DNA from: Owenia fusiformis
Lineage: Eukaryota > Annelida > Polychaeta > Sabellida > Oweniidae
Reading direction: 5' to 3'
Assembly (NCBI GenBank): GCA_903813345.2
Contig: CAIIXF020000009.1
Location: forward strand, 5,820,030-5,884,029
Length of the DNA stretch: 64,000 nt
Shown here one piece after another: positions 25,001 through 40,000 of the stretch; the stretch's first letter is position 1, and each line of letters starts with the position of its first letter. Both the position numbers and the translations under genes were made by a program. The notes beneath the pieces are model-generated. The model worked only from the letters and a program-made list of their open reading frames with translations, was not told the origin of the DNA and ran no database searches.

Positions 25001-28000
25001 TGTGTAAATACAATATATACTTCGACTATCAACACCATTGACCCACATAGTAAATCAAATACTTGTATTTTTGAATATGTAGGGAAATAAATCACATAAT
25101 AAACTAAAAGATATGGTGCCTCCATATTAAATTATTTTCAGCACTGTATAAAGCTATAAGACTTTTGATGTTATAAGAGTTATGAATTTAGATTCAGAAT
25201 TTTTTAATTGGTGCATTATGGAAATGTTGGCTTCAAATGTAAATTGCAAATATAGGTTGAAATTGTGGGTTGCAAATATAAGTTGAAGATGTAAGTTGCA
25301 AATATAGGCTCAAAATGTAGGCTGCAAATATAGGTTGCAAATATAAGTTGAAGATGTGAGTTGCAAATATAGGTTGCAAATGTAGGCTGCAAATATAAGT
25401 TGAAGATGTACTTTGCAAATATAGCTTGCAAATATAGCTTGTAAATGTAGGTTGCAAATGTAGGTTGAAGATGCAAGTTGCAAATGTTGGCTGCAAGTGG
25501 AGTGGCAATCAGGGTTAATCAGTTGCTACATCATTATAGACTTATGATCTTACTGTATAACAAATATATATCGTATAACACATTCATGCTCTACAAATTA
25601 TTGTTTCTAATTTGTAATAACAATGAAAACTCCAAGTCTCAGTCATCTAAAATGCAGAATGCTATGCAATTGAAAACAACATTATCCCACATTCAATATT
25701 TTGTAAACAGATTTTCCCGATCAATAGCAAATTAAATGACATTTAAAATCAATGTTTGGTGAACTAACAAAGGGTGCTATTGGATTGAATAATGAAATCA
25801 AGATTTGAATCTATGTACTGTCACAACAAGCTGGTACTCATTTGCATAAAATGCAACGCCAGATTCCTGAGTCATTGATTTACATTAAGATTTTGCATCC
25901 TGGTTGTTGATGTGTGTTTTTTTATCATAAATGTTTCCCTTGTTTTCATCTTCAGTTTCTTCTGCATCAATGTCAATATTATCTTCAATGTCAACAGCAT
26001 TGCCAGCTTCAATGTCAATATTGTCTTTGGCATTTATCTTCGGATTGATTAAAAGAAAAGGAAGATTCTTGTGTTTTATGTTTTGTCACCAGTCCAGGCT
26101 ATCCAGTTTTAATCCCCGCTGTTACACTTTCTTTTTCTATATTCTCCAAAATAACAAAAAAACTATACCAAAGTTGTAAAAATTTACTCATTTTTTGTTT
26201 ATGGTTTTTGATGGTACATAATTGATAGATATAACACAGAGACAAAGACAAGTGTTTGGATCATTTTGTTAATGTACATGCGGATGAAGAAGAATTCTCA
26301 AAATTTCTCTGCGATAGTTTGACATTTCAGCTAAAACCTTACTGGCTCAACTCTTGAATTTCCAGAACTACTCATAACCACCTGAAACATCCCTATTTCT
26401 CCAGGCCTAGTGTACATATTTACATTTTTATTGTTGTTAGTTCAGAACAAGGATAATGATAACTCAGTTCATCAGCTAATGCTCTGAATTGTATAATGAT
26501 GATGATATAGATAGATTACCTTGAAGTAGCTTCATAAGAAGAGAAAATGAGTTCCTTTTCTTTTTAATAAGTTTTTATTTCAGCTTAAGCAGCATTACAA
26601 TTACAATAAATAAAAAATAAATATTGAACAAGGTTTTACATGTTAATGTAACACCATATAAATATAAATACAGTTTGTAGAAAAATGTCTAAAATTGAAT
26701 ATCCCTCTTCAAAGAAGAAGGGATAGAGACAATTCCAAAAGTTTTGAAAATATTGTCACAATTTTGCAATACTTATGCTCCCGTCATTTCATGTCATGCC
26801 TATTTTAGAAAAAATCCAACAGTTGACCTTATTTTCAGAATAAATCTTCATGGCAAAAACTAGAAAAAATGGATATTCCCTTGTACATCATATAAGAGGG
26901 CATTATTTTAATAGACTAGATGCGAGTCGAAATAATTTTGATTTACATCATTAAAAATTAAGTCAAAGTGGTATCATATTTGAAATCTACATGTAAAATT
27001 ACATCCAGAAATGTGGTTTTAAAAGTGCCAACTTTGAAATTTTCTTTGAAAATGTGATATCTAGGTCAAGGAGATTCCCCACAGACCTCATGGTATAAAA
27101 TCATGAAAAGTGAAAAGTTTTTTCTTAAATTGGACAGATATTTTCTTTTACTGTACATATTTTAATTTGCACGATGATCAGATACATAAGGGTAATATTG
27201 AAATTGAACCACTAAAACTGGTGAATATTCAGGTTTAGGGGAACTTTCTAATAACCTGCCATGGTATCTACCTCAAATTAGCCACCTGGTGGTAAAATGA
27301 TAACTATCTAATCGCATCTGGATAATTCTTTCTGAAAGAAAGGATTGTTAACAGATAAAGGTTTGGTGAATGGAACTTATATCATAACATTGTACACTTA
27401 ATCAATAGTGAATTATTTTGTTCAACTGTACTTATTAAGTTAATAAACTTTATTCTGCGGTGAGGAAACTCAATATAGAAATCAATGGAAAGGCTCAAAA
27501 TAATACAAAAATGTGATTACCTCTAAAAATAGGAAATCAGAAATATTTTGTGAGATGCAAGTCCTGAGATGCTAAATTCTGCTTTGTGCATTTTACAGAA
27601 TTCTTTTGACTACTCATAACCAATGCTAAATAAAGAACAGATATGTAAAATGGAATGAATATAATTTTTTTATGTTGCTAATATTTGTAATGAAACAACT
27701 CTTCTGTATAAATTGGCTATTGTCTGGTTGCGAGTTGATGTATTACCTTAATAATATTTATACCAGCATGTTTTGCATTGAAACAATTATGAACTAGATA
27801 TATTATCCAGCCTATATGATATGTAGGGAATTCACCAGTATAATGGATTATGCATTGTACTGAGAAACCATCTTCGTGTAGATGGCATTAGGGAGCATCT
27901 GAAAAGTTCAATGTAGGATTTATAACTGTATTTGCACATTTAATTTGTGACCCCCTCCATCCCACCTCATAACTGTGTTTGAGAAATGTTGATATATGCG

Positions 28001-31000
28001 TTGTTTGAAAGTTACACTTTATCGAAGATATCATGTAAAATATAGTCATTTTTATAACTTCAAATCTGTATTTCTGTGCATTATCAGCAGGAGGTTTAAT
28101 ACTGAACAAGTTTATTGTGACTTGTAAATTATTATCACTGTTAAAAACAAATGAATAGCCGCTCATTTTTTGTATGATTTTACTTTTGTTGTATACATGT
28201 TTTTATTTTATTTTTCGTACCAGAATTGCACTGAACAAAAAGAGCATGCACTAAGAAATTGTGCAGATATAGTTAATTTTCCAATATTGATCTTTTGAAA
28301 TGCTCCTTTAGTGGGTCACATCTAGGGATGTATGTCAAATTCCTTTTTAAATTGATTATAATTGTTAACCTTGGGCCAAAACATAGAAATAATCATTCCC
28401 CTCTTAATAGGTCAGAAGTATTGAATATATTTTAATCTAGTTTAATGGCACCATTTATTGTCATCTTTTTCCCTCATTGCTTCTTTTATACATGTAATTT
28501 GAGAGAGTCTTGGATTAACAACTTTTACTTTCACGTTTGAAATAAAGGACTTGTCTAAAAAATGTCATTGTCAAAAATGCAATGATAAACAAATGAGAAT
28601 AAAAAAAAAACATTATAAAGAAACATAAAATCAAACTCCACATCAGTTACACAATTACATAAAAAGATAGCTTGATCAACCATTGTGCATTTGAACATTG
28701 GATTCAGACAACAAGCGTGACTTTTTATTTTAAGACTATATTAACCATAGCAACTGTGAGGAAGAGATAAGATTCATGACTTCAGGATCAATCATTATTT
28801 TATCGGCATTATTTGATAACATTATTGCGAATGCCATGAATTTATCGAACAAAAACATACTTGATCTTCAATTATTTAGAGACAATAGAGGAGATCAGAG
28901 AGATATACCATATGCGTTTTTGTATATTGCTTATAAAAAGGTTTAAACATCACATGGAAAATTAATATGGCATTGGGATTAGATGCATTCATGGTTGTTG
29001 TGGTTAAAGTTGTTTTATTCAATGGTTGATTTGCATTCACAATTGATATTGATTGTTTATAGAAATAAATCAAACAATTTGTTTGAATCGAAGATTATAG
29101 TATTAGTAATGTTTACATCATCATCTGTCATATCATTCTTTTATTGTCACTTGTGGGATGAATGATATTCCTATTTTTTTTTTAAATAATTTATTTCATA
29201 AATTAAGTTTATGGTTAGTTATACCGCCTAGGTTTGATCATAAACATTGTTGGCAGTAGGTTATAAGTAGGTACATAATATCATATAAGATATGAAATTT
29301 AATGACGTTACACCACATCTAAAGAATTAGAAATATATGAGTGGACATTTAATAGTGAAAAGTACATACATGGATAAAGGGCTAAGCAAGGGCTATCGTT
29401 TCCATACTTTTGGTGATGAACTTTGCAGTTAGATGAAGAATTTGGTGATTAGATTTTTAGTTATAGTTTTTATAAAATAGAAACATGTGATTATGATTAG
29501 AATGGTATGTTTGAGATTATGAAATAAATAATTCTCCAATTGGAGGTTCGCTCTTCAAATGCTCTTCAATTGGGAAGGTGCAAAAATATATATCTCTATC
29601 ATATAAAACAAAATGTTGAGATTTATAAATTTTCGATGAAGATGTATGAATACATCAAAAATTTGTAAATCTCAACATTTTGTTTTGTTTTTAACTCTTA
29701 TTAACATATTACGTTTATAATATAAAATATATATCTCTATAATTTAATTTGTGTTTCCAGACGTCGTCTTCAGATTATGATCAATGGTTTCACAAAACTA
29801 CAAGCTCAGCATCGTATGCGCTCCCAGCGTAAGACATTCATCCATGTAAGTTACTTAAACCACTTGCCCGGATAGTGAGGGGTTGTCCCCACTGGCCCTT
29901 AGTTTAGCAATACATGAAGGGTTGTCCCTACTGGCCCTTAGTTTAACAATGCATGAAGGGTTGTCCCCACTGGCCCTTAGTTTAACAATACATGAAGGGT
30001 TGTCCCCACTGGCCCTTAGTTTAACAATACATGAAGGGTTGTCCCCACTGGCCCTTAGTTATCCCATCGAACGAAGTTCGGAGGGATATAGGGAACGCCT
30101 CCGTCCGTCCGTCCGTCCGTACGTACGTACGTCCGTCCGTCCGTCTGTCTGTCTGTCCGTCCGGGCAATAACTCGAATACTGTTGGCCCGATTGATTTCA
30201 TATTTTGTACACATATACCCTATGGGGGTAGAAGTTCTGCTCGTAAGCCGATTTTCAAAATGGTCGCTCATTTAAAAATGGCGGCCATTTTAGTGCCGAT
30301 TTTACAGTAATTTAGGTGCAATATGTAAAACTGTAATAGCAATATGTTTTAAATGTAAAAAAATTATAAAGGACATTAATAAAGCTACAAATGTAGATAT
30401 TAAAAAAGCACATGGCAGCCATCTTGAAAAATGGCGGCCTTTACTCGTTATATTATGATTTTTGCTGTAACTCGAAAAGTAGTGGAGCGATTTGGTTCAT
30501 ATTTGGTATGTGAATACTATAAACATTGCGCACTGTCTAAAGACACTTTTGGTAGAAGGCAGCCATTTTGAAAAAAAATTTGAAAAAAATGACTGCCATT
30601 TTAACGTAATTTACTATAACTCGAAAAGTAGTGAAGCGATTTTGTTCACATTTGGTATGAGAATACTATAAGCATGGCACTGTCTAATGACACTTTTGGT
30701 AGAAGGTGGCCATTTTGAAAAAAAGCCGCCATCTAAACATATTTTACTATAACTCGAAAAGTAGTGGAGTGATTTTGTTTATATTTGGTATGTGAATACT
30801 AAAAGCATGGCACACTTTCTAATGACACTTTTGGTAGAAGGTGGCCATTTTGAAAAATGGCCCCATTTTAACATATTTTACTATAACTTTAAAAGTAGTT
30901 CAGCGATTTTGTTCATATTTGGTATATTTCATATTTTATATGTGAAAACTATAAGCATGGCACACTGTCTAATGACACTTTGGGTAGTAGGCCGCCATTT

Positions 31001-34000
31001 TGAAAAATGGCCACCTTTTTTACTTTTTTTACTATAACTTGAAAAGTAGTGAAGCGATTTTGTTCATATTTGATATGTGAATACTCATGAGCCTTGCACA
31101 CTGTCTCATGACACTTTGGATAGTAGGCGGCCATTTTAAAAAATGGCTGTCATTTTTATATTTTTTACTATAACTCGAAAAGTAGTGGAGCGATTTTGTT
31201 CATATTTGATATGTGAATACTCTAAGCATGGCACATTGTCTAATAAAACTTTGGGGAGTAGTCAGCCATTTTGAAAAATGGCCACCATTTCTACGTGTGC
31301 TATTTTACAAGTACATGTGTGCGATCTTCAAAAATTTTATAGGTGGCTACTTAAAAGCATATTACTTCTGATGACAACTTGGCTAGTGAGCAACCATTTT
31401 GAAAATGGTGGCCTTTCTGGTGTGTTGTTTTATGATTGTATATTTCGTTTGTAAAAATGCCAGCCATTTCTGTTCGATGGGATTCGCTACGCTTTGGCGT
31501 TGCCGTTTTTCTGATTTAACAATACATGAAGGGTTGTCCCCACTGGCCCTTAGTTTAGCAATACATGAAGGGTTGTCCCCACTGGCCCTTAGTTTAGCAA
31601 TACATGAAGGGTTGTCCCCACTGGCCCTTAGTTTAACAATACATGAAGGGTTGTCCCCACTGGCCCTTAGTTTAGCAATACATGAAGGGTTGTCCCCACT
31701 GGCCCTTAGTTTAACAATACATGAAGGGTTGTCCCCACTGGCCCTTAGTTTAGCAATACATGATTTTCATTCTGTGTTTTCAGTATTGATAGTTAATCAG
31801 ACATATATCCCAAATAAAATTATTGATTCTCATATTATATGTATTATATGATTTACAGAATGAAAAATAGTTCGAAAACTACACCACTCCCTAGCAATCT
31901 ATTTCTAGATTCTTTTTATGTTCTGCCATACTTGTTTTCCTCATTTGCTTTGTGGTATTATTTGAGGTCAATAGCCGAAGGCATATATTGTTTTTATAGC
32001 ATACATGTATTATACAACTTGTTATTTTTATTATCTGATTAATTATCTGGTCCCCATGTTCATTTTGACCTTCAATACCAATGCATGTGAAGTGAGCATC
32101 GCACATGTGAAGACAATGGTAAAACATTAATATTCCGTTTTGAATTTCAGTTAAGGGATGAATTCCGACGAAATCGCCACGAGGAGATGATAAACCGTAA
32201 AAACAATCGAGAAACTACAGAACAAGACAAAGATATGAAAGTAAGTCAATAAAATGATTCTACTGGTAAAGTTATTTGCTTGTAATATCCATGTATGTTG
32301 AAACAAATGAAATGAGAAATGAGATAAGATCGCATGTATGTTGATTGAGATTATAAATGAATCTGCAATTGAATATTTAACTGTTAGTGATTTATGGCTC
32401 ATTCTTTAGATAGATTATAGTACAAATACTGTATTATATATGATTGTATTTTAGTATATTAACAATTATCTTGTCTGTACTCACATAGAAACATTCAATG
32501 ATATTATCCCTAATTCAAAAATACTTGATTAGTGTATTGCAGCCTGGTCACCCTTTTGTATTGATACTCTATTTCATCCCTGTGATGCAAGGGGTATACT
32601 GTACTCCTCAAAGCCCTGTATTGCACCCCTCAAGGCCATGTATTGTACCCATCAAGGCCCTATATTGCACCCCTCGAGGCCCTGTATTACACCCTTCCCT
32701 TCAAAGCCCTCTATTACACCCTTCCCTTCAAAGCCCTCTATTACACCCCTCAAAGCCCAGTTTTACATCCCCCAAAGTGCCGTATTGCTTCCCTCAAGGC
32801 TGTGTCTTGCACCCCCTAAGGCCCTGTATTGTACCCCTCAAAGCCATGTATTGCACCCCTCAAGGCCCTGTATTGTATCCTTCAAGGCCCTGTATTACAC
32901 CCTTCAAATCCCTCTATTACACCCCTCAAAGCCCAGTTTTACATCCTGCAAAGCGCCATATTTCACCCTTCAAGGCCCTGTATTGCACCCCTCAAAGCCC
33001 TGTATTGCATCTCTCAAAGCCCTTTTTACAACCATGGATGGGAATGATAACTCCCTTACTTTGTAATGACAGTGAATGTTTCTATATGTATCAGCTAAAC
33101 TCTTGGGCAATAAACACACATGATGTACATGTTTAAAGCACTAAGTGATTAGAATGATTCAATACTGCACTTCTGTATGTAACAAAAACATGATTGACAT
33201 AATGTACACTCCCCTCCAAAAGTTTGGAAACCAGAATGTACCTTTTCTGTGTCGTAGCCTATTTATGGTTGTGAATTTTAACAAATTCATTAGAATCACA
33301 AATGTGTAGCCTATTGTCATGAAAGAACAAAATTGGGATTCAAACATAGATAGACTTTATCATGCTTTTCAATGAGGAGTTCTGATTGTCAAACTTATGG
33401 AGGGGGTGTATATAATCTGTCTTATACATTCACTATGATGCTCATCGTGGTGAAAGTGAATAGATAAAATAGAAGGCCGGACTTGATCTGAATAATGATA
33501 AAAGTTCACTTAGGGATAAATTCTATATTTGTTACTCACAAAAGTGAGAATTAAAAAAAAAAAATTGAATGAAGAACTTACCACTTTTAGATTGAAATCT
33601 TAGAATCTCAATTTTTTGAGGTATTAATTTCAAAAATATCACCAAACTGATATTTTAAACACGGTACAACCTCAAAACAGAAGTATATAGTAGTATATAA
33701 ACACTAGGTATTAGATAAAGGATTATTTATGATGCGATATCAGTAGAACCAATAGTTAATATTTAACACATTTTGATTGGGTGTTTATAATTAATTGCCA
33801 TCGTAGGACATAAGTCAAGCACACGGGTCATGGTACACAAGGCTGTACAAGGTAAAAACTTTAGCATGAGGCACTAATTTAAAGGTATGCACGATTCTTT
33901 ACTTTTCAATTTTCACGATTTGTTTTGTTTGTTTTATTTCCTGGTTGGACTAAGTTGAAGGACATTGTTATGGGGATGTGTTTTATTGGTGTAATGTTGT

Positions 34001-37000
34001 TTAGTTTAGTTGGTGTTTTAATCTCTGGAGAAGTTTTATCGGTGGTAATTTATCGGTGAGGTAGAATGGTTTATAGCCGCACCCAAAGTGGCGTCATTTT
34101 TAATTAGGTTCTCTTTAGAATATTTTGGGATTATGTCGTATGGATGTAACTTACTGATAAATAAGAAACTATTTTTGACTATTATTGTTTGTGGACTATT
34201 GTTGTTGTTTACAAATAGATTCAGATATATTTGTTTGTTGGTACATATTTCTTTCATTTTTAAATAAATCAGAAATTGTTATAAGATATGTAGTCTCGGA
34301 CTCTCATAATGGAAATACACACTCACCTGTGACTGTGAACCTTTATGTAAATAGAGAACTGTATATTCCACAGTTCTCCCCTAATTAATATTCATTTGAA
34401 AACAATCTGTTGACTTAATTGGTATGAGATCAAGTTTAAGATGTGGTTGATGGTATGAGAGTTTGATCTTTGATCTGCAATTTCACCAATTTGAAAAACT
34501 GGGTACATCTTGAAATATGATTTTGAATCGATTTCTTGGTGTTTCTCTTTCTATGTTTATTTGGCTATACAAGTACATGTAAGCTCATTTTTTAAAATAC
34601 ATTTATTTTATATTTTATTATCACATACTGGAAGGATTCTTCACATAAATATTAGTTGTTAACTTTAATTTGCACCATCCAGTCACCTAATTTCATGTTA
34701 CATAGAATTTCGTTCAAAGATTGTTAGAATTTTTATTATGTTGCATATATGTCGTTTTGAAATCATACAATTAAAACAGAGGTTGGTTGACCATATTATA
34801 ATTTATCATTTTTTATCAGTTTCATTTTTTTCTACTTTTTAGAAATCACATGTTATCTACCGAGATTAATTCACAAACCTTAATATGCTTATCAAAATTA
34901 AATTATGAATCACAGTTCCCTTTGGGAGGAATGAGGTCGCATGGTGCATGTAAATAAAGATTTATTTTGGTTTCAAGATGTTTTGGGTGGCTTTGATTTT
35001 GAACGTTTGCATTTTATTTGGTTTGAGGATATTCTGAGTGATTTGGATTTCCAACAGTTATTTTGGTTTGAGGCTATTTTGTTGATGAAATGCCCTTTAT
35101 TTTGTTTGAGGATATATGGGGTATGAGGATTTAAGGGGTGTCTTTGAGTGGAATATGTGGCTTTAATATAAACTAGGAGCCAAATCAGTGCCTTTAATAT
35201 TGTGGTGATTTTCTTCAATGTTTGTGTTGTATCATAATAGTGTAACATTGGCCTCCTAAGTCCCAGAATTCAACAGTTGCAACGTAATCTTGCGTCAGAG
35301 TCACGCGTGATTTCTTCAGAGACGCCAATGCTGGTTTGTTAAATAAAGTTCTAAGCATGAATCTTTATGTTAATTATCCTATGTATCTTAATGCAAATCA
35401 TATCTTAATTATCCAAACATTTGAATGCCCTTACTCACATGAGGGATAGACTATTGTTATGCCACTGTACAATTTGTATATTGTATTTTTATGGAACAAA
35501 ACAAAATGTTGAGATTTACGATTTATTCATACAGAGAGTTGCATTCAAAGATTGTTGTAATATTTATACCCGATGAGGATGTATGACTACATCTAAAATT
35601 CGTAAATCTCAACATTTTGTTTTGTTTTTATCACTCATTAACATATTACATATTTTTATGGGTTATTTAATTCATAACATGAAATATGCCAGAAATCTGC
35701 CAATATGAGACTACTTAGAAAGACCCTATATCTGAGAAAGAGTGGAGACATATTTCACATTATAGTTACATAATTGATGTATCCCATGCCTTTATTTATC
35801 TCATGGTTATATTGTTTAATTGATAGTATACATATATGGGGAATTTTTCTGTAAATTGTCTTACAGTCAGTGAACTTTATTGTGTGATATATTACCATTA
35901 CTTACATCATTGTACTGTATATTGTATTATACATGTATATTTGTATTAATATGCAAAGTAACTTGACTCCTTTTGCCTTATCTCTCATGTACTGAATTTC
36001 AACTTAAGGATTAAAGTCCATTTTAATCATAAATTTACTTCAGTTGATAACTTTCTTCCTATTTATACGAATTACTTTCACAATCGACAGAAAGCAAAAG
36101 CCCCTTTTAATGTGACAAAACTTTTGAGAATTTTCACATATTTCATGACAAAGCTGACTCTTTAAATGTTCATTCTTTAAATTTTTCTGTCCATATATAG
36201 TTTTCCAATCATTGAAATAGATTGACAGCTGTCTGTTTTGTACATGTATACATGTGTACATATATATAGCAAAGCCCATTGACTTACATTATGGAGTAAA
36301 ACATGTCTATGTTACACACTTGTATGTCACTCAAATACAGGGTGGGTCAATTAAAGATATTTTTAACCTGTTGGATGCATACTAGACCATTTTTTATTTT
36401 TCATTTTTACCAGATTTTTTACTATCTTGATACACAATATGTAATGTTAATTTGGGAAAGGCAGTTAAGATAATTTGCTCATTATGTCCCCACCACATAG
36501 TGTGGGGCCATATTGTCGGCCTAGGCGCGTCCGTCTGTCTGTCCGTCCGTCTGTCCGTACGTCCGAGAGTTTTCTCCAAAACCGCTACAGATATCACCTT
36601 CAAATTTTCAGGGATAACTTATGAGTGCATACAGATGTGGATGAAAAAATCTTAACTCGATACCTACTTCCTGTCGGCCATTTTGAAGTCAAATGCTAAA
36701 ATCCTTGTCTGCAAACTTTAAGAAAAACGGCTTCACAGTTGCTTTTAAAACTTTAACATCTTGTTCAGCTCACTTCATTCTAGATCTGATTAGGTTTTGG
36801 ACCTGTTAGCTCAGTCATGTCAGCCATTTTGAATGTCTTAAGAAAAGTTAGCGCACGATAATACTTTGTATCATATTGAATGGTGTTTTTGAGTTTTCAT
36901 ACTTTAACTATTTAGTAGCTTTATAAATAATTTCAGATGTACTTTGTTGTAAAAGCCTATGTTATTGTTAACAGTAGTTATATGTGATAATTTTGTAAGA

Positions 37001-40000
37001 AGAAATCAGCAAAAACACATAATCACTTTTTTATTGTCGGCCATTTTGGATTTTTCCGTCCTAAAATCTTGTCTGTGAAGTCTTGTCTATGTGTTTTCAG
37101 GTGAACCGTTTGGTAGATCAATTTCAAATTTTCAGGGATGATTCTTAGTATAAAAATCTAGATCTGATTTGTTTTTTGGCATTCTGGGTAAATGTCAAGG
37201 CAGCCATTTTGGATTTTCCGTCCTAAAATCTTGTCTGTAAAGTCTTGTCTACGCGTTTTCAGGTGAACCGTTTGGTAGATCAATTTCAAATTTTCAGAGA
37301 TGATTCTTAGTATGAAAATGTAGAACTGATTAGTTTTTTGGCATTCTGGGTAAATGTCAAGGCAGCCATTTTGGATTTTCCGTCCTAAAATCTTGTCTGT
37401 AAAGTCTTGTCTATGCATTTCCAGGTGAACCGTTCTGTAGATCAATTTCAAATTTTTAGGGATGATTCTTAGTATGAAAATCTAGATCTGATTAGTTTTC
37501 TGGCATTCTGGATAAATGTCAAGGCAGCCATTTTGGATTTTCTGTCTTAAAATCTTGCCTGTAAAGTCTTGTCTACGTGTTTTTAGGTGAACCGTTTGGT
37601 AGATCAATTTCAAATTTTCAGGGATGATTCTTAGTATGAAAATCTAGGAACAGATTAGTTTTTTGACATTCTGGGTAAATGTCAAGGCAGCCATTTTGGA
37701 TTTTCCATTCTAAAATCTTGTCTGTAAAGTCTTGTTTACATGTTTTCTAGTTAACTGTGTGACGGATCAATTAAAAATTTTCAGGGTGGTTCTTAGTTTG
37801 AAAATCTAGAATTGACTAAATTTTTGGCATTCTTGGTAAATTTTAAGGTGGCCATTTTGGATTTTCCGTCCTCAAAGTGTGTTGGTAAAGTCTTGTCTAC
37901 TCATTTTCAGGATAACCATTTCATGGGATCACCCATTGGTGGGGACATTTTGTACACATTTGTGTTCTTGTTTTAAACATAATTTAAAAACATTTTGTTT
38001 GGTTTGGTTTAAGCCTTAGTCAAAATTCTGCAAATTTTTTGGGCGAAATTCAAGAGAAATTACTAATGTTCCAGAAAAATGGGCTTACATGTATGTGTTC
38101 AGTTAATACATATACAAATCTTATCAGCTTTTTAGGTTTTTTGGTATACATGTACATACATACATAAATACATGTACATACACAAATCACTTATCTATTT
38201 CAGGAGAGACAGGCCAGAACTACAATGGGTGTCGCAAAGCTAGAGATACCACCTGAATTGGCCTTCATCTTCAGCAAGCTGGATGGTAAGGCTGCAGTTG
38301 TGCACATTTTATTAAGAAATATTTAGTCATTAATTTGATATTAAGCATCCTCTAAACGCAAGACTCCAGGCATCAGCCACTACAATCCTGGAAGAATGAG
38401 GTATGATTTCTGGAGGCCCGTGTTTGGAGGATGATATTAAGAATTGGCGATCTTTATAGTACAGGAATACCAGATTTTATAATATAAAGTATAATACAGG
38501 AAAGATTATGATCAATGGTTGAATGATAGCCAAACTCCTGCTTTTGTTATTAACATAGTATATTTTTTGGTATATTGCCTTTGTAAATGCTGCATCTTAT
38601 AAGTCAGGTAATGACTGATGCTGTATCTTTTCTCTTTTTAAAATTATCATTTAACATGGGATATTCAGATATTCTTTTGAGGGGACTGGATTTCAACATT
38701 CCTATAGAGCTCAAGTAACAGGTACATTTCAAGTATCATGTTTGTACACCCTTTGCTCGTATGTGAGTGTACTTCCCTCTGACTAGAATCAGTCACTTTA
38801 CAGTTTGACCAATCAGTGAGCAGTTCATGGCCAATTTACTATGGTTTCATATATAAGGGAATTGTCTTCAAGCAAAGACAGGTTGTCTGATTGGCTCAGC
38901 TTTTTCAGAGGTTTATTGGCAAAATTGTAAGAGTGAGTCGTAGATGATACCTTTTGCAAAGAGTATATTGTACATACCCTGTTCTCAAATATGCAATTGC
39001 ATATGTTTCATATTTGTTTTCTTGTGTTTTATTTGTTAAAATTTGTTAATACTACAGCAATAAAAGATAAAACATTTCAAGATAAGTTGATATATGTAAC
39101 ACCACAAGGGAAGGATTAATTTTTTCAGTTGCTCAGATAATAAAAGAAAATATGTAAGCATAAGAGGAAAAAGAGGAGAGACCAAAAAGTTTTGTGAAAA
39201 AGAAACATTGAAGCGTACAACCAGTCATAAGGAAAACAAACCCCAATATCCTACAACATAACACACAAAGATAAAAATCTAACACCCCTCCCTCATCATT
39301 TAGAAATCAATATCACAATCCAAAGCATCAATTTATAAAGTTGTTGAATGTGTTTTTCAGACTGGCAGCCATTACATGTTGAACGTAATGTTGTTAATGT
39401 GATTGGAAACATCCCACCACAAGAATACCAGTTCCTTTTGCCCAAAGATATCAACTCTTATGTCTTCACCAAGTATTCTAACACATACTTTAGCAGAGTA
39501 AGTTAAGTCTGGGAAAATTGACCCTGAAATGTGCCACAGTCAAAGTTGATGCCAGTTTCCCACACATATCCTTATCTGATATATTTTTCTCATATATTGT
39601 CCTTGGTCTTCATTAAATGAATTTGTCTACCAGATTTAGGAGTCAATGTACTTTTGTGTGTGCATTGTACAGTATGAATGTATTTTCATGATATTATATC
39701 ATAAAATAATAAAAAATCTTTTGTTTAAATTTTTATTTGTCTATATGGATATGTATAAATCATTTCAGAATGTGGAGTTTGGAATGCTTAAGTCTCCCGT
39801 AAAGATTCCATTTCTGAATCAAGACACGCCATCTAACAGAGAAGATGCCGTCGCCCTCTTTAGTCTGGTAAAAATCCATTTGTCAGTTATTTTTGTCAAT
39901 AATTTTTTATTTTTGAAATAATTTTTCAGAGGTTTAGTCAATCAATGTATTAAATAAAATAGATATTCAGACACAACCATTGTTTATTAGAATCTCTCAT

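Noticed and set aside
25216-25508. Two reverse-strand frames with LQPTFATYI repeats
   Set aside because: By-products of the irregular minisatellite in intron 4.
31399-31851. 150-codon frame with [11 protein letters not shown] repeats
   Set aside because: Created by the 39-bp minisatellite, which is also divisible by three; it starts inside a transposon.
32498-33136. Overlapping 212-, 142- and 72-codon frames rich in Cys/Thr/Pro/His
   Set aside because: All come from the 22-bp array in intron 6; three frames being open at once shows repeat origin.
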